57,157 nt of DNA from Pseudonocardia sp. SCN 73-27 (GCA_001725415.1 MEGH01000038.1:1-57157); one strand, 5' to 3'; numbered from the stretch's first letter, positions 33,465-42,176 are shown. Notes: generated from the sequence alone by a model not told the origin. Program-made: numbers and translations.

Positions 33465-33943
33465 GTCGAGAACTCCCTGCTGCCGGTCTGCGTCGAGCCG
33501 TTCGGGTTCGAGCCGCCCGAGCCTGACACGGCCCCCCGACAGAGGTTGCGTCGCCGGTGGGATGCAGAGCCGAGTTGCCCGTCCGCCGCGCTGGGTGGAC
33601 GGCGCGTGCCGGGACGGGAACGTGGTGCGACTACGGGGAGCATCGTGTCGAGCCGTCGAGCCTTCTGTGGTGGGTCATCCGGACGGGTTAAACCGACTGG
33701 ACCACGTGACCTGCGTGACTGCGACACGCGGGCGTCGGGGAACGACCGCGCGGGCGCCGAGTAGGTACGATCGCGTCGGCTTACGTCTGCTCTTTCGGAG
33801 CCAGCGGAGTATATCGCGAGGTCGGCGCCCGCTTCCCGCGTCCACCGCTCGACCGGCGCCGGTCACGTGGAGTGACCGGTTGTCGCCGTTCGTCGACGTC
33901 GCGGCCCCGCCCAGCTCATCTTGCGCGTGCGAAAGGACTCTCG
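33465..33943. other. Divergent cvnA/xpb intergenic region
   Basis: A 479-bp gap with no supported gene. Towards XPB it has -10-like boxes TACGAT (33766-33771) and TATATC (33810-33815) and a perfect hairpin CCGGTCAC-GTGGA-GTGACCGG (33859-33866 with 33872-33879) in the expected leader, 65 nt before the start codon. Towards cvnA I see only the ribosome binding site. Confidence 0.5.
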
Positions 33944-35605
33944 GTGCCCGACGGCCCACTCATCGTCCAGTCCGACAAGACCCTCCTGCTCGAGGTCGAC
34001 CACCCGGCGGCCGGCGACGCCCGATCGGCGATCGCGCCGTTCGCGGAGCTGGAGCGCGCACCCGAGCACGTGCACACCTACCGGGTGACCCCGTTGGCGT
34101 TGTGGAACGCGCGCGCCGCTGGGCACGACGCGGAGCAGGTCGTCGACGCCCTCGTCCGGTTCTCCCGGTATGCGGTGCCGCAGCCGTTGCTGGTCGACGT
34201 CGTCGACACGATGGGCCGCTACGGGCGGCTGCAACTGTCGAACTCGCCGGTCCACGGCCTGGTCATGACGGCGCTGGACCGCGCCGTGCTGGAGGAGGTT
34301 CTCCGGCAGAAGAAGATCGCCCCGATGCTGGGCTCGCGGATCGACGACGACACCGTCGTCGTGCACCCCTCCGAGCGCGGCCCGCTCAAGCAGGCGCTGC
34401 TCAAGATCGGTTGGCCGGCCGAGGACCTCGCGGGCTACGTCGACGGCGAGGCCCACGAGATCGACCTGGCTCAGGACGGCTGGCACCTGCGCTCCTACCA
34501 GCAGGAGGCCGTCGACGGGTTCTGGCAGGGCGGGTCGGGTGTCGTCGTGCTGCCCTGCGGCGCGGGCAAGACGCTGGTGGGCGCGGCGGCGATGGCGCAG
34601 GCCAAGGCCACGACGCTGATCCTCGTCACCAACACCGTCTCCGGGCGGCAGTGGAAGCGCGAGCTGATCGCGCGCACCAGCCTGACCGAGGACGAGATCG
34701 GTGAGTACTCCGGCGAGCGCAAGGAGATCCGGCCGGTCACGATCGCGACGTACCAGGTCATCACCCGCCGGACCAAGGGCGAGTACCGCCACCTCGAGCT
34801 GTTCGACTCCCGCGACTGGGGCCTGGTCATCTACGACGAGGTGCACCTGCTCCCCGCGCCTGTGTTCCGGATGACGGCCGACCTGCAGTCGCGTCGCCGC
34901 CTCGGCCTCACCGCCACACTCGTGCGTGAGGACGGCCGGGAGGGCGACGTCTTCTCCCTGATCGGGCCGAAGCGGTACGACGCCCCGTGGCGCGACATCG
35001 AGGCCCAGGGCTGGATCGCGCCGGCGGAGTGCATCGAGGTGCGGGTGACGCTGACCGACGCCGAGCGTCTGGGCTACGCCACCGCCGACGCCGAGGAGCG
35101 CTACCGGATGGCGTCGACGGCGCGCACGAAGCTTCCCGTCGTCAAGGCGATCCTCGACCGCCATCCCGACGAGCCCACGCTGGTGATCGGTGCCTACCTC
35201 GACCAGCTCGACGACCTCGGCGAGGCGCTGGAGTGCCCCGTGATCCAGGGGTCGACGAAGAACAAGGAGCGCGAGGCGCTGTTCGACGCGTTCCGCGCGG
35301 GCGAGATCAAGCGACTCGTCGTCAGCAAGGTCGCGAACTTCTCGATCGACCTGCCCGAGGCGACGGTCGCGATCCAGGTGTCGGGGACGTTCGGGTCACG
35401 GCAGGAGGAGGCGCAGCGGCTGGGCCGGCTGCTGCGGCCGAAGGGCGACGGCCGGCAGGCGCATTTCTACTCGGTGGTCTCGCGCGACACCCTCGACACG
35501 GAGTACGCCGCTCACCGTCAGCGCTTCCTCGCCGAGCAGGGTTACGCCTATCGGATCGTCGATGCCGACGACCTGTTGGGTCCGGCCATCCCCGAGGTCG
35601 ACTGA
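33944..35605 (+). CDS. xpb: XPB/Ssl2-type DNA helicase
   Basis: A 553-residue superfamily 2 helicase close in length and order to M. tuberculosis XPB (about 542). Motif I VVLPCGAGKTLVGA, motif II IYDEVHLLPAP, motif III GLTATLVREDGREGD, and motif VI SRQEEAQRLGRLLRP. The N-terminal domain (ELERAPEHVHTYRVTPLALW) is typical of bacterial XPB. It is a 3'-5' helicase probably acting in nucleotide-excision repair or transcription-coupled processes. GTG at 33944 has GAAAGGA upstream. The partner gene is separated by an inserted block. Confidence 0.96.
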   Translation: MPDGPLIVQSDKTLLLEVDHPAAGDARSAIAPFAELERAPEHVHTYRVTPLALWNARAAGHDAEQVVDALVRFSRYAVPQPLLVDVVDTMGRYGRLQLSNSPVHGLVMTALDRAVLEEVLRQKKIAPMLGSRIDDDTVVVHPSERGPLKQALLKIGWPAEDLAGYVDGEAHEIDLAQDGWHLRSYQQEAVDGFWQGGSGVVVLPCGAGKTLVGAAAMAQAKATTLILVTNTVSGRQWKRELIARTSLTEDEIGEYSGERKEIRPVTIATYQVITRRTKGEYRHLELFDSRDWGLVIYDEVHLLPAPVFRMTADLQSRRRLGLTATLVREDGREGDVFSLIGPKRYDAPWRDIEAQGWIAPAECIEVRVTLTDAERLGYATADAEERYRMASTARTKLPVVKAILDRHPDEPTLVIGAYLDQLDDLGEALECPVIQGSTKNKEREALFDAFRAGEIKRLVVSKVANFSIDLPEATVAIQVSGTFGSRQEEAQRLGRLLRPKGDGRQAHFYSVVSRDTLDTEYAAHRQRFLAEQGYAYRIVDADDLLGPAIPEVD

Positions 35606-35722
35606 GCGTTGCGGAGTACGCCCGATCGGGCGCCTGCGCTGCGCTGATCGGCTCGTCGGCTCGGCGGAGGTGGTCTGTGGCGGGCACACTCGAAACCCTG
35701 ACGGCACGAGCGTGCAGGGGAG

Positions 35723-35953
35723 GTGGGGACGGTTCCGGTCATCGGCTGGGTGCTGATCGGCGTCGCGGCGTGGATCGTGGTGTCGGTGGTCGTCGTCCTC
35801 CTTCTCGGGCGGATGATCCGGGCACGCGACGCGCAGGTTCCGCGCGGTCCCGCCGGGCCCGTGGTGCCGCCGTCCCCCACCCCGGTCGAGGAGGCCGCCG
35901 AGGAGCCGCCCGCGGGGCGGACGGGCCGTGTGCACCGGCTGCGCGATCGTTGA
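35723..35953 (+). CDS. Small single-pass membrane protein (paralogue A)
   Basis: A 76-residue protein from GTG at 35723, preceded by AGGGGAG. One transmembrane helix (VIGWVLIGVAAWIVVSVVVV and following) with a basic RMIRARD border, then a short Pro/Glu-rich cytoplasmic tail. It is clearly related to the next gene: WVLxGxAAW and the spacing to the basic border are shared, and the ribosome binding regions align. Function unknown. Position after XPB. Confidence 0.6.
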   Translation: MGTVPVIGWVLIGVAAWIVVSVVVVLLLGRMIRARDAQVPRGPAGPVVPPSPTPVEEAAEEPPAGRTGRVHRLRDR

Positions 35954-35975
35954 CCCTCCGTGATCGTCGCTCACA

Positions 35976-35998
35976 TTACGTCACATAGCTGACGTGAA
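35976..35998. promoter_or_regulatory. Candidate operator ACGTCA-N6-TGACGT
   Basis: TTACGTCA-CATAGC-TGACGTGA, arms matching at 7 of 8 positions, lies between the two paralogous small genes and about 100 bp before the second one. A TATATCGT box at 36058-36065 just before that gene is a possible -10. The combination suggests a regulated promoter for the downstream gene. Confidence 0.5.
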
Positions 35999-36078
35999 CA
36001 GCGCTGTCGAGGGTCACTCGGCAGTGTCACGAGCAGGCGCGAAACGCTCACGGGCGGTATATCGTCGTGCCCAGGCAG

Positions 36079-36414
36079 GTGATGACGATCTCAGTCGTGG
36101 CGTGGGTTCTCGTGGGCATCGCGGCGTGGTTCGTGGTGGCGGTGGTCGCCGCGCTGGCCATCGCTCGCCTGTTCCACCTGCGGGAGAAGGCCATCGGCCA
36201 GGACCGCCCGCCGGTGCCGGTCCGCAGGCTCCGCCCGGTGCCCTCGCCCGCTGTCGAGGACCAGCCCGCTGCCGAGGCGCCGCCCGCGGGCAGCCTGCGG
36301 CCGGAGGCCGGCCGTGAGCTCCTCGGACGGCAGGTACCCCGGATCCCGCAGCAGCGTCGCCCCGCCCCGCGCACGCGCCGCCCCCGTATCGGACCGTCCA
36401 CGCGGCGCGGCTGA
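36079..36414 (+). CDS. Small single-pass membrane protein (paralogue B)
   Basis: About 111 residues. One transmembrane helix (VVAWVLVGIAAWFVVAVVAA and following), basic HLREK border, then a Pro/Arg-rich tail ending RRPRIGPSTRRG. Alignment with the upstream paralogue puts the start at GTG 36079 (or the adjacent ATG 36082), not the earlier in-frame GTG 36067, which would lie inside the likely -10 box. The tail is longer and more basic than in paralogue A. Function unknown. PspC-domain gene follows. Confidence 0.6.
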   Translation: MMTISVVAWVLVGIAAWFVVAVVAALAIARLFHLREKAIGQDRPPVPVRRLRPVPSPAVEDQPAAEAPPAGSLRPEAGRELLGRQVPRIPQQRRPAPRTRRPRIGPSTRRG

Positions 36415-36507
36415 GGGAACCACCGACCCGGGTCAGGGGTCGGATCCGGGTCCGGATCGGGGGCGTCCCGGAGGATCCGGCTCGCCCACGGCGGGAGTCT
36501 CGTTGTC

Positions 36508-36837
36508 ATGGACACCGACTCCACCTCGACCAGCACCTCGACCTCGACCACCGACATCCCGGCGGCGGAAATCCCGGCTGCAGAAATCCCGGCTGCGGAA
36601 ATCCCGGCCGGCGGCATCCCGCCCGCCGACGCGCAGGGCGCGCAGAAGAAGCCCTTCCGCCTCGTCCGCAGCCGCTCCGACCGGATGCTCGGCGGCGTGT
36701 GCGGTGGCATCGCGGCCCAGCTCGACATCGACGTGTCGCTGCTGCGCCTGGGCCTCGTCGCCCTGACGATTCTCGGCGCGGGCGCCGGGGCCGTGCTCTA
36801 CGTCGCCGCCTGGGTCCTGGCCCCCGAGGTCGACTGA
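36508..36837 (+). CDS. PspC-domain membrane protein
   Basis: A 109-residue protein. Residues 1-45 are a low-complexity Ser/Thr then AEIPA-repeat region encoded by four tandem 15-bp units (36556-36615). From about 48 the PspC domain follows (FRLVRSRSDRMLGGVCGGIAAQLDID, core GGVCGGIA) with one hydrophobic helix ending YVAAWVLAPEVD. PspC proteins sense or respond to envelope stress. A GATCCGG-GT-CCGGATC palindrome at 36443-36458 lies upstream of the ATG. Confidence 0.85.
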   Translation: MDTDSTSTSTSTSTTDIPAAEIPAAEIPAAEIPAGGIPPADAQGAQKKPFRLVRSRSDRMLGGVCGGIAAQLDIDVSLLRLGLVALTILGAGAGAVLYVAAWVLAPEVD

Positions 36838-36857
36838 CGACCGGTCCGCACGGACGG

Positions 36858-38084
36858 TCAGCCGGCGTGCGGTCCCGCGTGGTGGTCGCCGTGCCGGACC
36901 TGGTGACGCAGCTCGGCGTAGTGGTGGGTCTCCCAGCCCACCAGCGCGGCGAGCACGACGGCGAGGATCGCCAGCGTCACCAGGGCCGGCAGCATCGCGA
37001 CCAGCGGCGTCGCCGCCAACAGGACCACGGCGACGACGACCCGTGCGACGCTCACCGTGCGCATCAGGTTCCACTTGAACCAGACGTGGGCGAGCAGGTA
37101 CAGCGCGGTTCCGCCGTAGAGACCGGCGAGCGGGACCCCGTAGATCGGGTCGGTGAGGGAGTGGCCCTCACCGCCACCGACGTAGAGCAGCACCTTCTTC
37201 AACCCGAGCGACAGCATGATCACGCCGATGACCATCGGCAGGTGCAGGAACGAGTAGCAGCCGCGGGCGAGCCGGATCTGGCGCTCGCCCTGCGCCGTCG
37301 CCAGCTCCTGCTCGGCGAGCAGTGACGTCACGTCGAAGTAGGCCCACCACAGGGCGCCCGCGACGGCGAGCCCGAGCGCCGAGGCCACGATGATCGGCCA
37401 GCTGATCGGCAGGGCGGCGACGCCGATGCCGATCGACACGATCGACTCGCCGAGGGCGACGATGATGATCAGTCCGTGCCGTTCGGCGAAGTGCGCGGGC
37501 GAGGCGAGCCGCCAGTCGGTGCCCGACAGGGTGGTGCCGAGGTAGTCGCCCAGGATCGCGGCGACCCACAGCAGCGTCTGGACCCAGCCCTCGGTCTGCG
37601 ACGCGATGAGCAGCAGCACCGTCCCGGCCAGCATCGACGGCAGGAAGCGCGCGACCTGGCGGCGCAGCGTCGGGTCGTCGCGGGCGACGACCCAGAACAG
37701 CGCGATGTGCACGGCGCGGACGAAGAAGTAGGCGAACGCGAACACGGCAGGGCCGAAGAGGCCGCCGGGCAGGTCGTCGAACGCCTCGGGGATCGTGATG
37801 GCGCCGACGAACACGCCGGCCATGGCGACGAACATGCCGACGCGGATGATGCCTTCGTCGGCCTTCGCGATGTTGCCCAGCCAGGCGTAGCCCACCCACG
37901 TCCACCACATGACGGTGAGGATGAGGGCGCCGCGCAGCATCGACTCGGGCGTCGGGTCGTCGGCCATCCAGTCCGTGACGCGTGTGAGCGCGAAGACGAA
38001 GACGAGGTCGAAGAACAGCTCGAGCGGCGTGACGGCCGCCTTCTCGCCCATCGCTTCGATCCGGGTTCGTCGGGGTGTCACCAC
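36858..38084 (-). CDS. Low temperature requirement protein A (LtrA) family membrane protein
   Basis: About 408 residues with around ten transmembrane helices. The N-terminal TPLELFFDLVFVFALTRVTD signature defines the LtrA family. HFAERHGLIIIVALGESIVSIG is the second conserved core. The function is unresolved, although LtrA was first linked to growth at low temperature in Listeria. Starts at GTG 38084/38081 or ATG 38051 are possible. The longer one keeps a basic RRTR segment usual before the signature. No clear ribosome binding site is visible for any of them. Confidence 0.85.
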   Translation of the reverse strand: MVTPRRTRIEAMGEKAAVTPLELFFDLVFVFALTRVTDWMADDPTPESMLRGALILTVMWWTWVGYAWLGNIAKADEGIIRVGMFVAMAGVFVGAITIPEAFDDLPGGLFGPAVFAFAYFFVRAVHIALFWVVARDDPTLRRQVARFLPSMLAGTVLLLIASQTEGWVQTLLWVAAILGDYLGTTLSGTDWRLASPAHFAERHGLIIIVALGESIVSIGIGVAALPISWPIIVASALGLAVAGALWWAYFDVTSLLAEQELATAQGERQIRLARGCYSFLHLPMVIGVIMLSLGLKKVLLYVGGGEGHSLTDPIYGVPLAGLYGGTALYLLAHVWFKWNLMRTVSVARVVVAVVLLAATPLVAMLPALVTLAILAVVLAALVGWETHHYAELRHQVRHGDHHAGPHAG

Positions 38085-38200
38085 GGGGCGGAATGCTGCC
38101 AGCGCGACCCGCCGCGTGTCGACGCGAATCGCCCGCGGCGTAACGGAGATCGACTCGGTGGCGACTCCCCGGACGAGTCGTGCGAGGTCCCCGCCCGTCC

Positions 38201-40024
38201 ATGTCGGACACCCCTCGGCGCGTGTCGGAGGTGGCCGTGCCGGGCCTGTCACGTCGTGCGTTCCTGGCTGCGGTCGGCGGGCTCGCCGCGGCGCTGCAGC
38301 TCGATCCGCTCGTCGTCGGGGAGGCGCTCGCGCAGGCGCCGGCCCCGTCCGACGCCCCGACGACGTTGCAGCGCACCATCCTCCAGGGGTCGGTGGTGCA
38401 GGGCCGCTACCGCGCACTGACGGCCGGGCCGGGGGAGCCGCACATCCCGCGCATCGACGTCCTCGGTCGCGACCCGGGCCCCGACCGGGCGCGGGCCCGC
38501 CGCTCGTTGCTCTACCTCGGACATCTGTCGGACATGCACGTGATCGATGCCCAGTCCCCGGGCCGGATCGAGCCGATGATCGTGCAGGACCACTCGGCGT
38601 GGGCGTCGGCGTTCCATCCGCAGGACCCGTTGACGGTGCATGTCGCCGGAGCGATGGCCGCCGCGGTGTCCGCGGCCCGCACCAGCGCGGTGACGGGCGC
38701 ACCGCTGGACGCCACCGTCGTCACCGGGGACTCCGCCGACATGCACTCCGGCCTGGAGCTGCGCTGGTACATCGACGTCCTCGACGGCGTCCCGGTCACC
38801 GCGAACAGCGGCAGCCCCGACGTCTACGAGGGCCTGCAGGCCTGGCCCGACGTCACGTGGGCGTACCGGCCCGATGACCCGGCCGGTGGCGAGTTCGGCG
38901 ACTACGGCTTCCCCCGGCTGCCCGACATGCTGGCGGCGGCGATCGGGTCACCGGTGGAGTCGCCCGGGCTGCCGACGCCCTGGTACGCCGTCTACGGCAA
39001 CCACGACACGCTGCTGCTCGGCACGTTCGACGTCGACTCGCAGTTCCGCTCCACGGCCGTCGGCGACCGCAAGGCGACGACGTGGCAGGCCGTCGCGGGC
39101 AAGGCGCTGACCGGCTACGCGGCCACCGGCAGCCCGGTGCAGCGGTTCGTCGACGCCGTCGACACCGCGTTCGGCACGGCCCCCGGCTTCCGGACGGTCA
39201 CCGCCGACGCCCGGCGCCGGATCTTCGAGCAGCGCGAGTTCATGACGGCTCACTTCGAGACGACGCCGCTGCCCGGCCCCGTCGGCCACGGCTTCACCCA
39301 GGCCAACCTGGACTCGGGGAAGACGTGGTGGTCGGCCGATCCGGCCCCGCACGTGCGGATGTTCGGCCTCGACACGTGCAACCAGGTCGCCGGCCCCGAC
39401 GGCGCCGTTCCCGACGACCAGTTCCGGTGGCTGCGCGCCGAGCTGGAACGGGCGGGTGCGGAGAAGAAGGTGTGCGTGGTGCTGAGCCACCACAACAGCC
39501 TCACGCTGGAGAACCGCGCGGTCCGCCCCGGTGGCGACACCCAGACGCTGCACGGCGCCGAGGAGCTCGTCGACCTGCTGCTCGACCATCCGCAGGTCGT
39601 GGTGTGGCTCAACGGGCACACCCACCTCAACCAGATCCTGGCCCACACCCGCGGCACGACGGGGTTCTGGGAGGTCACGACGGCCTCCTGCATCGACTTC
39701 CCGCAGCAGCAACAGGTCGTCGAGCTCGTCGACAACCGGGACGGGACGTTGTCGGTGTTCACGACGGTCCTCGACCACGCCGCCCCCGTCACCGCAGGTC
39801 CGGACCGGGGCTGGCTCGACCTGGCTGCGACCTCGCGGGAGCTTGCCGCCAACGACTGGATCGAGACGCCGATGATGCGCCGCGGATCACCGCTGGACCG
39901 CAACACCGAGCTCCTGCTGCCCGCGCCCTTCGACCTGTCGACGATCACCGACGCCCAGCTGGAGGCCCAGCACGCGACGGCGACCGCCCGGATGCTGGCC
40001 CACGACGCGCGGAGCTCACGGTGA
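38201..40024 (+). CDS. Tat-exported metallophosphoesterase (TIGR03767-like)
   Basis: A 607-residue protein with a twin-arginine signal (GLSRRAFLAAVGGLAAAL, residues about 14-32). Calcineurin-like metal motifs are visible: HLSDMHVIDA, VVTGDSADMHSG, VYGNHDTLLLG, VVLSHHNSLTLEN and LNGHTHLNQI. The length and the large insertions match the actinobacterial TIGR03767 family. It probably hydrolyses phosphoesters outside the membrane. ATG at 38201 is favoured; GTG 38180 is an alternative. It overlaps the downstream lipoprotein gene as GTGA, forming a three-gene operon. Confidence 0.88.
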   Translation: MSDTPRRVSEVAVPGLSRRAFLAAVGGLAAALQLDPLVVGEALAQAPAPSDAPTTLQRTILQGSVVQGRYRALTAGPGEPHIPRIDVLGRDPGPDRARARRSLLYLGHLSDMHVIDAQSPGRIEPMIVQDHSAWASAFHPQDPLTVHVAGAMAAAVSAARTSAVTGAPLDATVVTGDSADMHSGLELRWYIDVLDGVPVTANSGSPDVYEGLQAWPDVTWAYRPDDPAGGEFGDYGFPRLPDMLAAAIGSPVESPGLPTPWYAVYGNHDTLLLGTFDVDSQFRSTAVGDRKATTWQAVAGKALTGYAATGSPVQRFVDAVDTAFGTAPGFRTVTADARRRIFEQREFMTAHFETTPLPGPVGHGFTQANLDSGKTWWSADPAPHVRMFGLDTCNQVAGPDGAVPDDQFRWLRAELERAGAEKKVCVVLSHHNSLTLENRAVRPGGDTQTLHGAEELVDLLLDHPQVVVWLNGHTHLNQILAHTRGTTGFWEVTTASCIDFPQQQQVVELVDNRDGTLSVFTTVLDHAAPVTAGPDRGWLDLAATSRELAANDWIETPMMRRGSPLDRNTELLLPAPFDLSTITDAQLEAQHATATARMLAHDARSSR

Positions 40025-40374
40025 AGCGGCTGGTCGGTGCGGTCCTCGCGACGGCGACGCTGACGCTCACCGCGTGCTCGCAGGTCTCCGCGCTCGCGCC
40101 GGTCGGCGGCAACCGGGAGGCGCTGCTGCGGTTCGCCGGCAACGACGTCCTCGTCTCGCACGGCGTCGCGATCCGCACCGCGCCGGTGTGTACGACCGGC
40201 CAGGACGACGTCGTCTGCACCGGTGAGGCGGTCGGCGGCGATCCCATCCGGCTGACCGGCGCGGCGGGCGAGCCGCTCGTCCTGGTCGTGACCGTCGGCA
40301 ACCGGACGCTCTACGACGGGCCGGCGCAGGACGTCGTCGACCGCGCGGCTCGGCCGTCGGGAGCGCCGTCGTGA
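40021..40374 (+). CDS. Small lipoprotein of unknown function
   Basis: A 117-residue protein beginning VKRLVGAVLATATLTLTACSQ, with a lipobox LTAC giving lipidation at Cys19. The mature part contains two further Cys residues in APVCTTGQDDVVCTGEA that may form a disulfide. GTG overlaps the phosphoesterase stop, and the next gene overlaps its own stop, so it is translated as part of the export-linked operon. Family not recognised. Confidence 0.75.
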   Translation: MKRLVGAVLATATLTLTACSQVSALAPVGGNREALLRFAGNDVLVSHGVAIRTAPVCTTGQDDVVCTGEAVGGDPIRLTGAAGEPLVLVVTVGNRTLYDGPAQDVVDRAARPSGAPS

Positions 40375-40934
40375 GGGCCGGGTGGTGGGTCGCGGGCGCG
40401 GTCGTCGTCACCGCTCTCCTGCAGGCGCTGCTCGTCCTCCCCGACCCGGTACCGACCTTGAGCTGGGGCTTCGCGCTGCTGCTCGTCGCCTCGGTGGTGG
40501 TGCTGCTCGTCGCGGCGACTGTTGTGTCCACGGCCGTCGCCGGTGGTGACCGGTCGCGGTTCGGGCGGGTGCTCGGCGTCGTAGCGGTGCTGACGATGGT
40601 CGCGGTCGCTGCGAGCCTGCTGCACCCGCTCGTCGTGCCCGTCGTCCTCGCCGGGGGTGCGCCGGTGCCGGTCGTGGCGGCCGCCGGTCCCGCCGGGGCG
40701 TGGGGTGCCGCGGCGCGCGGCGTCGCTCACCGGCCCCTGGGCTACGTCCTGCGCGTCCTGCTCGGCCTGGTCCTCGCCGTGCCGGCCTGGGGCGCGGCGC
40801 TGCTGCTCGGGTTGTTGGTGACGGGCCCGCTCGCCGCCGCCGCGACCTGGCTCGTCATGGGTGCGTTCGCCGCGCTGCTGCTATGGGTGTGGGCGGGCTG
40901 GTCACGGGCTACGGCGGCCTCCGCGAACGCCTGA
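40371..40934 (+). CDS. Polytopic membrane protein of unknown function
   Basis: A 187-residue protein with five to six hydrophobic segments and few charges, from GTG 40371 overlapping the lipoprotein stop. Helices include VAGAVVVTALLQALLVLP, FALLLVASVVVLLVAATVV and YVLRVLLGLVLAVPAWG. The last gene of the phosphoesterase-lipoprotein-membrane operon, followed by a clear terminator. I do not recognise the family; a partner or anchor for the two exported proteins is possible. Confidence 0.7.
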   Translation: MRAGWWVAGAVVVTALLQALLVLPDPVPTLSWGFALLLVASVVVLLVAATVVSTAVAGGDRSRFGRVLGVVAVLTMVAVAASLLHPLVVPVVLAGGAPVPVVAAAGPAGAWGAAARGVAHRPLGYVLRVLLGLVLAVPAWGAALLLGLLVTGPLAAAATWLVMGAFAALLLWVWAGWSRATAASANA

Positions 40935-40940
40935 CGTGCG

Positions 40941-40976
40941 ACGACGTCCCGCAGTCGGCCGGGTGGGGGACGTCGT
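40941..40976 (+). terminator. Stem-loop terminator after the phosphoesterase operon
   Basis: ACGACGTCCC (40941-40950) pairs perfectly with GGGACGTCGT (40967-40976) around a 16-nt loop, 6 bp beyond the operon's last stop. The following 200 bp to the YCII gene hold no supported ORF. Confidence 0.7.
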
Positions 40977-41176
40977 CGTGTCGTGGGGCGGGTCGGACCC
41001 GGGGACCGGGTACCGGGAACGCGACCAGATGCTCAGGCCCGCGCTCGACGGCCACATCGGGGTGCTCGTCGAGGACTGACGGGCATCCGTCGTGGCGCGA
41101 TGTCGAATCCCGGTTGTCCGGTTCGTCGGCATCATGAGGGGGTCACCGGGATCCCCCCCACAGCCGAGGAGCCGAC

Positions 41177-41509
41177 GTGCCCAACTACATGCTGCTGCTC
41201 TACTCGACGACCACCGACTGGGCCGTGGGCGACGACTCGTGGGACGACGGGATCGCCGAGCACGAGGCGTTCGTCAAGGCCGTCGCGGAGGTGGGTGCCG
41301 AGATCGTGAGCGCGGCCGCCCTGGCCCCGCCGCAGACGGCCCGGACCGTCCGCGGTGCGGACCGGGTCGTCAGCGACGGGCCGTACGCCGAGGCGCGTGA
41401 AGTGCTCGGCGGCTACTACATGATCTCCGCGCCCGACCTCGACACCGCGCTGGCACTCGCCCGGCGGTGTCCGGAGGAGATCGTCGAGGTGCGCGAGGAG
41501 GTCGGCTGA
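41177..41509 (+). CDS. YCII-related (DGPF-domain) protein
   Basis: A 110-residue protein from GTG at 41177 (GAGGAG upstream). YMLLLYSTT at the start, and RVVSDGPYAEAREVLGGYYMI, the signature of the DGPF/YCII family, which forms dimeric ferredoxin-like folds. Such proteins often pair with ECF sigma factors, but none is adjacent here. The catalytic role, if any, is unknown. It is convergent with the next gene, 7 bp apart. Confidence 0.88.
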   Translation: MPNYMLLLYSTTTDWAVGDDSWDDGIAEHEAFVKAVAEVGAEIVSAAALAPPQTARTVRGADRVVSDGPYAEAREVLGGYYMISAPDLDTALALARRCPEEIVEVREEVG

Positions 41510-41516
41510 CGTCTGC

Positions 41517-42122
41517 TCAGCGGCCCCGGTCGATGCGTGCGTGCCCCGACCAGTTCGCGAGCCGCTCGGTGGGGCCCGCGTCGGCGGCCGGTTCGACGAC
41601 CGGCCCGAACGGCACGGGCCCGCCGCGCGGCTCGGCCGGCAGGAACCCCGCGAACGTCGCGAGCGCCGCCTCGGCCGCGGCCGGGTCGGCCTCGCAGTCC
41701 TGGCCGGTGGCCACGGCGAGGTCCCAGCCGTGGACGAGCGTCTCGTTGAGGTAGCCCCACACGACGCCGCGCCCGGGCACCCGGCCCCACGGCACGTCGA
41801 TCATCTCGTCGAGCATGGTGTCGTTGTGCCACAACGGTTCGAGGGCGTCGATCGCCTGCCGGACGGCCGCCGCGAGGTCGTCGTCGGAGATGCCGGTGAC
41901 GAGGGCGGGCCGCTCCAGGGGTGGCGTACCCGTGCCCGCGGCGTGGGCCCGGCCCATGATCCCGGCGAGGTGGGCCAGCAGGGTACGGACGTCGAACTCG
42001 TCGCAGGGTGTCGGGTCGCCGTAGCGCTCGACGGCGACGCCGTCGACGAGGCCGCGGACCCAGTCGACGGCGTCGTGCAGGAGGGGGCGGGGGTCGATCT
42101 GCTGTGCGGTTGAGGTCGTCAT
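41517..42122 (-). CDS. TIGR03086/mycothiol-dependent DinB-like family protein
   Basis: A 201-residue four-helix-bundle protein of the maleylpyruvate isomerase N-terminal (DinB-like) superfamily. The metal-binding histidines are suggested by LLAHLAGIMGRAHA and NETLVHGWDLAVATGQ, the latter being the family hallmark. Many members are thought to use mycothiol as cofactor in actinobacteria. It is divergent from a WYL regulator gene with a 63-bp gap, so it is a likely target of that regulator. Substrate unknown. Confidence 0.85.
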   Translation of the reverse strand: MTTSTAQQIDPRPLLHDAVDWVRGLVDGVAVERYGDPTPCDEFDVRTLLAHLAGIMGRAHAAGTGTPPLERPALVTGISDDDLAAAVRQAIDALEPLWHNDTMLDEMIDVPWGRVPGRGVVWGYLNETLVHGWDLAVATGQDCEADPAAAEAALATFAGFLPAEPRGGPVPFGPVVEPAADAGPTERLANWSGHARIDRGR

Positions 42123-42154
42123 GAGGAGAACTTTCGCGGCTAATCACGTCATCT

Positions 42155-42176
42155 AGTGTCGTGTATCCGTGACATT
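42155..42176. promoter_or_regulatory. Candidate WYL-regulator operator in the divergent gap
   Basis: AGTGTC-GTGTATCCGT-GACATT is an imperfect inverted repeat (5 of 6 in each arm) midway between the two divergent start codons. It also includes a TAGTGT box that could serve as a -10 for the plus-strand gene. Assignment rests on position only. Confidence 0.4.

Noticed and set aside
28449-33764. A 1,771-codon open frame antisense to cvnA
   Set aside because: It results from the codon bias of the G+C-rich, repeat-rich cvnA gene. It matches no protein family, is Gly/Arg/Ala-rich throughout, and would run opposite a well-supported kinase.
40980-41140. Short ORFs between the phosphoesterase operon and the YCII gene
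   Set aside because: No ribosome binding site, no recognisable features, and they overlap the terminator or the YCII leader.
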